From assembly GCA_018241525.1 (NCBI GenBank), contig JAFEDR010000011.1, positions 310,001 through 374,000 of the forward strand: 64,000 nt of DNA. Reading direction: 5' to 3'. This DNA is from Pseudomonadota bacterium (GTDB lineage Bacteria; Pseudomonadota; Gammaproteobacteria; Steroidobacterales; Steroidobacteraceae). Within the stretch, counting starts at the first letter, position 1, and every line of letters begins with the position of its first letter. The notes beneath the pieces are model-generated. The model saw only the letters and a program-made list of their open reading frames with translations, was not told the origin of the DNA and ran no database searches. Of the stretch, positions 24,421-31,195 are shown piece by piece. The translations under genes were made by a program, and so were the position numbers.

Positions 24421-25215
24421 GTGCTCTGGTTCGCCGCTTACCTGGCTGCCGGCGCGTTCGTCGGCGTGCTCGGCGGACTCCTCGGGGTCGGCGGCGGCAT
24501 GACGCTCGTGCCGGTGCTCGCGGCGCTGTTCGAGGCGCAGTCGCTCGATCCAGGCCACGGCGTGCACCTGGCGCTCGGCACCGCGATGGCCTCGGCGGTG
24601 CTCACCTCGGGCGTCAGCGTGCGGGCCCATCACGTGCGCGGCGCGGTCGACTGGCAGATCGTGCGCCGCATGGCGCCCGGCATGGCGGTCGGCTCGATGC
24701 TCTCCTCGATCGGCAGCGGCTGGATCTCGCAGCGGCACCTGGCGCTCGCGTTTGCGGTGATCGTGTACGGCGGCGCGACACAGATGCTGTTCGGACGGCG
24801 CGCGGCGGGCGCGATCCGGCTGCCCGGCACCACGGTCACCGTGCTGCTCGGCCTCACGATCGGGATCGTCTGCGGACTGGTCTCCGCCGGCGGCACGTTC
24901 CTGACGGTGCCGTGGATGCTCCTCTGCGGCGTGCCGATGCTGACCGCGATCGGCACCGCAGCCGCGATGGCACTGCCGGTCGTGTTCGTGGGTACGATCG
25001 GCTACGTGCTGACCGGGCTGCGCGCCGCAGGCCTGCCGCCGCACTCGGTGGGCTTCGTCTACCTGCCGGCGCTGGGGGCGCTGGTGCTCGCCAGCGCGCC
25101 GATGGCGAACGTCGGCGCACGCCTCGCGCACCGCCTGCCGGTCCCCGTGCTGAAGCGCATCTTCGCGGCGCTGCTGTACGCGCTCGCGACGCGCATGGCG
25201 CTGCACTACTGGTGA
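24421..25215 (+). CDS. TSUP/TauE-SafE family membrane permease
   Basis: This 264-residue protein has about eight transmembrane helices. The Gly-rich motif GVLGGLLGVGGGMTLVPVL in helix 1 and the repeat LTIGIVCGLVSAGGTFLTVPWMLLCGVPM in the second half are the TSUP internal duplication. Members export sulfite, sulfoacetate or related anions. Following a persulfide dioxygenase that makes sulfite, it may export sulfite; this is an inference from context. The start is GTG 24421. The gene converges on the CPBP protease gene, with a short hairpin between them. Confidence 0.88.
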   Translation: MLWFAAYLAAGAFVGVLGGLLGVGGGMTLVPVLAALFEAQSLDPGHGVHLALGTAMASAVLTSGVSVRAHHVRGAVDWQIVRRMAPGMAVGSMLSSIGSGWISQRHLALAFAVIVYGGATQMLFGRRAAGAIRLPGTTVTVLLGLTIGIVCGLVSAGGTFLTVPWMLLCGVPMLTAIGTAAAMALPVVFVGTIGYVLTGLRAAGLPPHSVGFVYLPALGALVLASAPMANVGARLAHRLPVPVLKRIFAALLYALATRMALHYW

Positions 25216-25232
25216 GCCGCCGCTCAGGCGGC
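25216..25232. terminator. Short hairpin between convergent TSUP and CPBP genes
   Basis: GCCGCC-GCTCA-GGCGGC has perfect 6-bp arms and a 5-nt loop. It starts directly after the TSUP stop and its loop overlaps the CPBP stop codon. The position between convergent genes suggests a compact bidirectional terminator. Confidence 0.4.
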
Positions 25233-26171
25233 GAGCCAGGTGCGCGCGAACTCGGCGGCGAACGGCAGCGTGTCGATCGCCGCGTGGACGATCATCACGA
25301 CGTAGAGATTGCGCGTCCGGGCCCACAGCAGCGCGAACGGCAACGCCGCGAGCGCGGGCACGGCCACGGCGTACGCGGCCGCCTGCAGCACGCCCGGCTG
25401 AGTGCCGAGGTCGTCGGCCAGACCGGCGCCACGGAGCACGTAGCCGGGCGCATGGGCGAGCCCGAACAGCAGCGCTGCCCCGAGGGCCCCGGCGAGCGGC
25501 GAACGCAGCGCCGCCGCAAGCCGCGTCTGCAGTACCGCACGGAAGAAGAACTCCTCGACGAGCCCGGCCTCGAGCAGGTTCCACGCGAACGCACCGCCGA
25601 GCGCCGCGACCAGCGTCGACCCGGCAAGCGCCGGCTGCCGCAGCGCGGTCGCACCGCTGCCAAGCACGAACTGCATCGCGCAGCCCGCAAGGCCCATGAC
25701 GATCGCGACGAGGCCCTGGCGTCCCCACAGCGCCGCGAGCGCCGGCCGGCCGAGCCCGAGGTCGGCGGCCCGGCGCCCGAAGCCGTAGTGCAGTACGAGC
25801 CACGGCACCAGCACGAAGACCGCGAGCTTGCGCACGAGCACGTAGAGCGCGTGCGCGCGCGGCCCGCCGAGGCTGCCGCCGGCGGCGAGCGCCTCGGCGA
25901 GCGTCGCGCCGAAGGTGAGGTAGCCACAGACGAACAGCAGCAGTGCCGCGATCGCCAGCCACTCGCCGCGGCGAGCGACCTCGCCGCCGGCGGCGGCCGA
26001 AGCCGCGCGCCACAGCAGCACTGCGCCCAGCGCCGGGAAGCCGAGGCCCATGATCGCGAGCACCGCGAGCGCCTCCTCGAGCGGGTAGCTGCCGCGGCCG
26101 CAGAGTTCGTAGAGCGCGGCCGCATAGACGGCAGCGAAGATCGAGAGCGCGGCGATGCCGGACTTACGCAT
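25224..26171 (-). CDS. CPBP-family intramembrane glutamic protease (CAAX protease-like)
   Basis: This 315-residue protein has about eight hydrophobic helices. The ABI/CPBP catalytic motifs are present: LVEEFFFRAVLQTR (EExxxR, about 210-223), FGLAHAPGY (about 250) and VMIVHAAIDTL (about 295). These residues form the intramembrane active site of Rce1-type proteases. Bacterial members have roles in bacteriocin immunity or membrane protein processing; none is implied here. Start ATG 26171 has a G-rich Shine-Dalgarno upstream. It is divergent from the cupredoxin gene across a 180-nt spacer. Confidence 0.88.
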   Translation of the reverse strand: MRKSGIAALSIFAAVYAAALYELCGRGSYPLEEALAVLAIMGLGFPALGAVLLWRAASAAAGGEVARRGEWLAIAALLLFVCGYLTFGATLAEALAAGGSLGGPRAHALYVLVRKLAVFVLVPWLVLHYGFGRRAADLGLGRPALAALWGRQGLVAIVMGLAGCAMQFVLGSGATALRQPALAGSTLVAALGGAFAWNLLEAGLVEEFFFRAVLQTRLAAALRSPLAGALGAALLFGLAHAPGYVLRGAGLADDLGTQPGVLQAAAYAVAVPALAALPFALLWARTRNLYVVMIVHAAIDTLPFAAEFARTWLAA

Positions 26172-26294
26172 CGGAGTGACCCCCCCCAACGGGCAGCGCA
26201 TTAGGCCCGCCGGGCTCGCGCGGATCAACCGCCCGCCGCACCGATCGTCGCGCAACGCGCACGCCTCGCCGCGCCGGCCTCGGCGGCGGGCGCC

Positions 26295-26308
26295 GTGACG
26301 GCCGTCAC
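26295..26308. promoter_or_regulatory. CRP/Clp-like palindrome upstream of the cupredoxin-porin pair
   Basis: GTGACGGCCGTCAC is identical over 14 bp to the site before mshA. Its centre is about 47 nt before a -10-like TAGGAT (26348-26353), which places it near -60 relative to the expected transcription start, a standard class I CRP position. Confidence 0.5.
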
Positions 26309-26351
26309 GCGGCGCGGCGCCCGCGTGACGCCCCTCGACGCCGGCGTTAGG

Positions 26352-27104
26352 ATGCTTCCCGGCATGAGCCCGCCGCGCCTTCGCGCCCGCCCATCGAGCT
26401 CGCTCGCCGCCCGCGCGGCCGGCGGGCAGCGCACGCGCGCCACTGTCGCGGTCACCGTCGCTTTCACGACCGGCCTGCTGCTGATGCTCCTGGCGCCGGC
26501 GGCGCGCGCCGGCGAGGTCGCGGTCAGCGTGCTCGACCGCGGCGGACACGCGGTCGAGGCGGTGGTGGTCACGCTGGCCCCGGCGCACGGCGTCCCGGCG
26601 ATCCGCCGCGCCGCACCTGCCACGGCGATCATGGACCAGCGTGACCGCGCCTTCGTGCCGCGGGTGCTGGTCGTCGGCGTCGGCACGAGCGTCGACTTCC
26701 CGAACAACGACAGCGTCAGTCACCAGGTCTACTCGTTCTCGGCCGCGAAGCCGTTCCAGCTGCCGCTCTACAAGGGCACGCGCCATCCGCCGGTCGTGTT
26801 CGACCGTGAGGGCCTGGTCGTGCTCGGCTGCAACATCCACGACCAGATGACAGGCTACATCGTCGTGACCGGCGCACCGTTCTTCGGGATGACCGATGCC
26901 GCCGGTGGCTATCGGTCCGGCACGGTCCCCGAGGGCGACTACGACGTCACGGTCTGGAGCCCGCTGATCGCCGATGCCGCCACCACGCTGACGCGCCACG
27001 TGCACGTGGCGGCCGGCGGACCGACCGACGTCCGCGTGCGGCTCGCGCAGGCCCTGCGGGCGCGGCCCGAGCCACGGCCGCGCCGCGGCGACTGGGAGTA
27101 CTGA
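26352..27104 (+). CDS. Exported plastocyanin-like cupredoxin (methylamine utilization protein-like)
   Basis: This 250-residue protein has a basic N-terminus and a hydrophobic export segment (ATVAVTVAFTTGLLLMLLAPAARA). The single cupredoxin domain has type I copper ligands: His in NNDSVSHQVYSFS, and Cys, His and Met in LGCNIHDQMTGYIVV. A final beta domain (DAAGGYRSGTVPEGDYDVTVWSP) resembles a carboxypeptidase-regulatory fold. ATG 26364 is an alternative start and fits better if the -10 at 26348 is used. The stop overlaps the next ATG (TGATG). Proteins of this type are often labelled methylamine utilization protein, with no proven role. Confidence 0.85.
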   Translation: MLPGMSPPRLRARPSSSLAARAAGGQRTRATVAVTVAFTTGLLLMLLAPAARAGEVAVSVLDRGGHAVEAVVVTLAPAHGVPAIRRAAPATAIMDQRDRAFVPRVLVVGVGTSVDFPNNDSVSHQVYSFSAAKPFQLPLYKGTRHPPVVFDREGLVVLGCNIHDQMTGYIVVTGAPFFGMTDAAGGYRSGTVPEGDYDVTVWSPLIADAATTLTRHVHVAAGGPTDVRVRLAQALRARPEPRPRRGDWEY

Positions 27105-28324
27105 TGCGTTCGGCCGCACGGTTCGTGCTCCTGGCGCTCACGGCCCTGGTCGCTGTCCCGGCGGTGGTGGTCGCCGACGATCGACTCGACCTGACGGGCA
27201 GCCTCGACCTGCGCTTTGTGCACGCGACCGGCGCGCTCAGCTGGCTCGAAGGCGGCTCGGGCGCATTGCGCTTCGATCGCGAGCACGAGGACCTGCGGCT
27301 CGGCCGGGCGTTCCTCGCCGGCCGCCTGCGGCTCGACGACACGCTGTCACTGCATGCCGTCGTCGACGCCTATGGCGATCACGATCGCAACCCGGTCGAC
27401 CTCAGCGAGTTCTGGCTGGAGTACCGGCCGTTTCCGCTGAGCCCGCTGCGCTGGCGCGCCCGTCTCGGCGCGTTCTATGCGCCGATTTCACTCGAGAACC
27501 GGGGTCCCGGCTGGTCCGACGTCTACTCCATCACGCCGTCGGCGATCAACACCTGGATCGGCGAGGAGTTCCGCACCCTCGGTGCCGAAATCGAGGCGCG
27601 CTGGCTCGGCAGTGCGCGCGGCTATGGCGGCGACATCGCGCTGGTGGCGGCGGCCTACGGCTGGAACGACCCGGCCGGGGTGCTGCTCTCGGACCGCGGC
27701 TTCGGACTCACCGACAGGCCTTCGACCCTCTTCGGCGGGCTCGGCCGCCCGCCGCTGACCTTCTACCACGACACCGACCACCGCGCCGGCTACTACGCGG
27801 GGCTTTCGTGGCGCCGCTACGATCGCGCCGAGGTCCGCGCGCTTCACTACGACAACCGCGCCGATCCGACCTCCGTCGCCGGCAGCGCGTTCGGCTGGAT
27901 GACCCGCTTCGACAGCGTCGGCGTGCGGCTCGAGCCGACCTCGCACCTGACGCTGATCGCGCAGAACATCGACGGCGAGACGGTCATCGGGCCGTTCCCG
28001 GGCGGCGGTGAGCCCTTCCGGATGACCTTCCGCGCGACCTTCGGGCTCGCCAGCCTCGAGTATGGGGCGACACGCTTCACCGCGCGCTACGACGACTTCC
28101 ACACGCACCAGCTCTCGGGCTTCTACGGGCCACCGGCCGACCAGGTCGGCCACGCCTGGACCACGGCAGTCCAACACGACGTCGGCGACGCCTGGCAGAT
28201 CGCCGCGGAGTGGATCCGGGTCACGAATCACTTTCCGCCGCGCGCGAACTACGGATTGCCGGCCGACGGCCCGGAGTCGCAGCTGCAGCTCGCGCTGCGC
28301 TACCGCTTCCGCCTGCAGCGCTGA
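27104..28324 (+). CDS. Outer-membrane porin-like beta-barrel protein
   Basis: This 406-residue protein has the signal peptide MRSAARFVLLALTALVAVPAVVVA and many alternating amphipathic strands rich in Tyr, Trp and Arg (for example LRLDDTLSLHAVVDAYGDHD, LRWRARLGAFYAPISLENRG, GYYAGLSWRRYDRAEVRALHYDN). The last strand is SQLQLALRYRFRLQR. This is the pattern of a porin-type barrel of about 16 strands. The start overlaps the cupredoxin stop by one base, so the two are coupled and probably act in one process at the cell envelope, perhaps copper-dependent. The substrate is unknown. Confidence 0.8.
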   Translation: MRSAARFVLLALTALVAVPAVVVADDRLDLTGSLDLRFVHATGALSWLEGGSGALRFDREHEDLRLGRAFLAGRLRLDDTLSLHAVVDAYGDHDRNPVDLSEFWLEYRPFPLSPLRWRARLGAFYAPISLENRGPGWSDVYSITPSAINTWIGEEFRTLGAEIEARWLGSARGYGGDIALVAAAYGWNDPAGVLLSDRGFGLTDRPSTLFGGLGRPPLTFYHDTDHRAGYYAGLSWRRYDRAEVRALHYDNRADPTSVAGSAFGWMTRFDSVGVRLEPTSHLTLIAQNIDGETVIGPFPGGGEPFRMTFRATFGLASLEYGATRFTARYDDFHTHQLSGFYGPPADQVGHAWTTAVQHDVGDAWQIAAEWIRVTNHFPPRANYGLPADGPESQLQLALRYRFRLQR

Positions 28325-28358
28325 GACGACCCGACGCGGCGTCCGCCGTCCGGGCGCG

Positions 28359-28850
28359 TCAGCCGGTCGTCGGCGACGGCTTGGTCGCGAACTTATAGCC
28401 CTCGTACACGGCGATGCCGTAGAAGAGGACGTCCATCGCCGAGAACGAGCGCGTCACGATGCTGACCGCATGCGCGGGGGCGAGCACCTGCGCCAGCGTC
28501 GCACCGACCCCCGTGCCGGTCTCCTGGGCGATGAACCAGGTGGCGGTGAACAGCGTGCCGAGTACGCAGCCCAGCAGTGCGCAGGCCGCGCCGACGATGC
28601 CGAGCGGCGCGGCGCCACTGCGGCCGACGCGCTGCACGACCCAGCCGGCGATGATGCCGACGACGATCGCCATGATGCCGGTCTTGTAGTTGGTCGCGAC
28701 CACGACGGCCGCCCACAGCAGTCCGCCGAGTACGGCGGACGCGACCCCGGCGCCGATTGCCGCGCCGAGCTGAGTGGGAACGGGTTCGGACGGCGTCGCG
28801 GTCGTGGTCGCGGTCGCGGTCGCGGTCGCCGGGCCGGTGGAATCAGTCAT
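28359..28850 (-). CDS. Small membrane protein with Ala-Thr repeat N-terminus, unknown function
   Basis: This 163-residue protein has a low-complexity N-terminus of alternating Ala and Thr (residues 8-20) encoded by a hexanucleotide tandem repeat, then three to four hydrophobic helices (about 28-50, 54-75, 82-108). Gly-rich packing (GAAIGAGVASAVLGGLLWAAVVV) is followed by a helix-turn segment FYGIAVYEGYKFATK. It lies between the porin gene and the M50 protease gene, 30 nt upstream of the latter on the same strand. The family is unknown to me. Confidence 0.75.
   Translation of the reverse strand: MTDSTGPATATATATTTATPSEPVPTQLGAAIGAGVASAVLGGLLWAAVVVATNYKTGIMAIVVGIIAGWVVQRVGRSGAAPLGIVGAACALLGCVLGTLFTATWFIAQETGTGVGATLAQVLAPAHAVSIVTRSFSAMDVLFYGIAVYEGYKFATKPSPTTG
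28795..28830. repeat. Hexanucleotide tandem repeat (GTCGCG)6 inside a coding region
   Basis: Six consecutive 6-bp units, four identical GTCGCG plus GTCGTG and GTCGCC variants, encode the alternating Ala-Thr stretch near the N-terminus of the membrane protein at 28359-28850. Since the unit is a multiple of three, copy-number change would lengthen or shorten the peptide without shifting the frame. Confidence 0.9.
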
Positions 28851-28880
28851 CGGCTGCCTCCCTTGGTGTCACGCGGTTAC

Positions 28881-29594
28881 TTATAAGTGTCGCTGCGGCA
28901 GCTCCGCGTGCAGCTCCGAGCACATGATGGCGAGGAACGCAGCGAGACCCAGATAGGCCGCGGCGTAGCCGAGCCGCGTTTCGGCCGGGATCGCATGGTA
29001 GGCGCGTTCCTCGTCGGTCTGCGGTCCGCGCCAGGCCTTCAGCACGTTCGGAAACGCGAGCACGGCCATCAGGATCAGCAGCGGGCTCGGACGGTACAGG
29101 AACAGCGCCACAAGCAGGGGCGCGCCGATGAGCCAGATTTTGGGCGAGATCGCGGCGGTGACGCGCCCGCCGTCGAACGGCGACAGCGGGATGAGGTTGA
29201 AGAGGTTCAGGAAGAAACCGGCATAAGCGAGCGCCAGCAGCAGCTGGCTGCCGGTGTTGCGCGCGACGAAGAAGCAGGCCAACGCGCCGACCGACCCGAC
29301 CAGCGGCCCGGCGAGTCCCACGTAAGCCTCGGTCTCGACGTCGTGGGGAAGCTCCTTCAGCTGGATCCAGGCGCCGACGAACGGAATGAACGTCGGCAGG
29401 CCGACGTCGAGGCCGCGCCGGCGCGCCGCGACGTAGTGACCCATCTCGTGGACGAAGATCAGACCGACGAAGCCGACCGCGTACCAGATGCCGAACACCC
29501 ACGCGTAAGCGGCGATCGACAGCAGCATCGTGCCGCCGGTTGTCAGCAGCTTGCCGAACTTGAGTCCCGACAGCAGCAGCAGGATCAGCTTCAA
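28881..29594 (-). CDS. Site-2 protease-like metallopeptidase (family M50)
   Basis: This 237-residue protein has about six hydrophobic helices. The zinc motif is FVHEMGHYVAARR (HExxH, about 50-62), and the third ligand Asp is in FNLIPLSPFDGGR (about 148-160), the full S2P signature. It probably cleaves membrane proteins within the bilayer. TTG at 29594 is preferred because it forms a TTGA overlap with the DUF2167 stop and has GGAG 8 nt upstream; a GTG at 29636 would overlap more. There is no PDZ domain. It is translationally coupled to the DUF2167 gene. Confidence 0.9.
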   Translation of the reverse strand: MKLILLLLSGLKFGKLLTTGGTMLLSIAAYAWVFGIWYAVGFVGLIFVHEMGHYVAARRRGLDVGLPTFIPFVGAWIQLKELPHDVETEAYVGLAGPLVGSVGALACFFVARNTGSQLLLALAYAGFFLNLFNLIPLSPFDGGRVTAAISPKIWLIGAPLLVALFLYRPSPLLILMAVLAFPNVLKAWRGPQTDEERAYHAIPAETRLGYAAAYLGLAAFLAIMCSELHAELPQRHL

Positions 29595-30526
29595 GCGGCG
29601 GGCTCTCCGCCGCGCTTGAAGCGTGCCTTGAACCACTTGGCGATGCCGGCACCGAACGCGGCGACCGCCACGAGGATCACCTTGGCGAACTTCACGATGA
29701 ACGCGCCGGCCACGGCCAGCAGGCCGAGCTTCTTCGCCGCGACCCCCGCCACCAGCGCCGCCAGACCGTAGGCCGCGACCTTGTCGGTCGAGGAGTTGAA
29801 CGAGCCGTAGTCCTTGCCACCGTCGTACTTGACGAATCCGAGCAGCTGGCGAGCCGCGCCCTTGTCACGTTCGACGTCGGCTTCGGAGGTCACGAGGTTG
29901 AGCGAGACGTAGCCTTCGCGGCCGAGCACGTAGGTGTTGTAGTTGACGCCCGGGTCGTCGTCCTGGCCTTCCTTGTTCTTCACTTCCGCCGCCCAGACCA
30001 GCCGGTGCGTGGCGCTGTCGTAGGCCGGCGGTTCGATCCAGCGCGTCACCTTGATCGCCGGGATTCCCATGCTGACGCGGCGCTCGTTGCCGGCCTCGGT
30101 GCCGTCCTTCAGCGACTGCAGGAGTTCGTCGGCGTTCCAGTGCTTGGCGTCGTCGTCCTTCACGTAGCCCGACGGCTCGAAGTGCAGCGACACGAGCCAG
30201 TGATCGGTCTCGCGCTCGAGTGGCACGATCAGGCCGAGGAAGGTGTCGTCGATGCCGTTGCCCATCACCCGCATCAGCGCCGCGGCCGGCTCGCGCGGGA
30301 TGTAACCGAAGCCCTCCGGCAGCGCGAGCTGCGCCTGGTCCTTGAGGCGGACGTCGGCGGGGCCGTGCACCAGGGCCTTGCGGGCGGCTTCCCGGGCGGC
30401 CTCGGCCTGCTGCGCCCGCGATTCCGGCGTGCCGTCCGCTCGCGCGGCCGGTGCACTGAGAATGGCTAGCAATAGTAGAAGTGCCGTGGCCGGCGCGGCC
30501 GGCCACCGTCGTGGTCTGCTGCTCAC
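29591..30526 (-). CDS. DUF2167 family membrane-anchored protein
   Basis: This 311-residue protein has the signal peptide ATALLLLLAILSAPAARA. A large extracytoplasmic domain contains the DUF2167 hallmarks LALPEGFGYIPREPAAALMRVMGNG, WLVSLHFEPSGYVKDDDA, GIPAIKVTRWIEPPAYDSATHRLVWA and NYNTYVLGREGYVSLNLV. Two C-terminal hydrophobic helices (about 248-295) end in a basic tail. GTG 30526 has GGGGGG just upstream and places the signal peptide correctly. The family has no known activity. Its coupling to an M50 protease suggests a substrate or partner relation, which is inferred. Confidence 0.85.
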   Translation of the reverse strand: MSSRPRRWPAAPATALLLLLAILSAPAARADGTPESRAQQAEAAREAARKALVHGPADVRLKDQAQLALPEGFGYIPREPAAALMRVMGNGIDDTFLGLIVPLERETDHWLVSLHFEPSGYVKDDDAKHWNADELLQSLKDGTEAGNERRVSMGIPAIKVTRWIEPPAYDSATHRLVWAAEVKNKEGQDDDPGVNYNTYVLGREGYVSLNLVTSEADVERDKGAARQLLGFVKYDGGKDYGSFNSSTDKVAAYGLAALVAGVAAKKLGLLAVAGAFIVKFAKVILVAVAAFGAGIAKWFKARFKRGGEPAA

Positions 30527-30755
30527 GTCACCCCCCTCGTCCGCCCATCCTGGCGCTCTGGGGCCCTGGCCGCTGGCTCTGCGTCCGCGACGGGGTCCCG
30601 CGCGACTGTTCGACTGTCCCTGCGCCGATACTGGCACGCTGGGTCGGGGCAGCACAAACCGCGCGGCTCGTCGCACGGCGCCCGATCGCGATCGCGAGAG
30701 ACGGAAGCGGGCCGGCGGAGCCAGCGAGGGCGCGCGCGTCGAGCGCCGGGTGTCG

Positions 30756-30899
30756 ATGCACGCAACGACGGCGGCGCGGACCCGCGTCGGGTTCAGGCTC
30801 ATCTCGACCCACAGGCCGTCCATCAACGAGGTCTTCTACACGCTGCCGATCGCCGCCAGCGCGGTGCTGCGCGCGGCCGGTTATCGCTTCAACGACTGA
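30756..30899 (+). CDS. Possible 47-residue protein
   Basis: The frame MHATTAARTRVGFRLISTHR... ends VLRAAGYRFND and has the strongly GC-biased third positions of real genes here. The segment RPSINEVFYTLPIAASAVLRAAGYRF looks like folded protein rather than translated spacer. There is no convincing Shine-Dalgarno, no neighbour in the same operon, and no family I recognise. It may be real, the tail of a decayed gene, or chance. Confidence 0.3.
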   Translation: MHATTAARTRVGFRLISTHRPSINEVFYTLPIAASAVLRAAGYRFND

Positions 30900-31059
30900 C
30901 CAGCGCCACCGCGGGCCGGGAGGCGCACCGGTCGGGGGACGAAGACGCCCGGGAGTCTGCCGAACGGCCTTCGCGACGGACGTCCGCCGCTTCGAATGGC
31001 CGTGGCCGCTCTCCGGCGGTTTCGTGTTGCCGACTGCCGCGCTGCATCATTGCTATGGG

Positions 31060-31083
31060 TTTGGGGCGGGTGAACGCCCCAAA
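31060..31083. promoter_or_regulatory. Perfect 9-bp inverted repeat upstream of the MASE1 kinase
   Basis: TTTGGGGCG (31060-31068) and CGCCCCAAA (31075-31083) flank the 6-nt centre GGTGAA, about 113 nt before the kinase start. The symmetry and T/A ends would suit either an operator or a factor-independent terminator working in both directions; no gene is known to end here. Confidence 0.4.
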
Positions 31084-31195
31084 CGGCGACCCCGGTCGCG
31101 GAATCACGAGCGGCGCGCGCTCATTCTGACGCACAATGCCACGTCGACGAGCGACGCTGGCCCACGCACCCGCCCGGAGCGGTGGAGCGACCGCG

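Larger units (their letters stand above)
30527..31195. other. 669-nt divergent spacer
   Basis: Between the DUF2167 gene (leftward) and the MASE1 kinase gene (rightward). It holds one possible 47-codon gene (30756-30899) and one perfect 9-bp inverted repeat (31060-31083). No other coding, tRNA or mobile-element signal was recognised. Confidence 0.6.
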
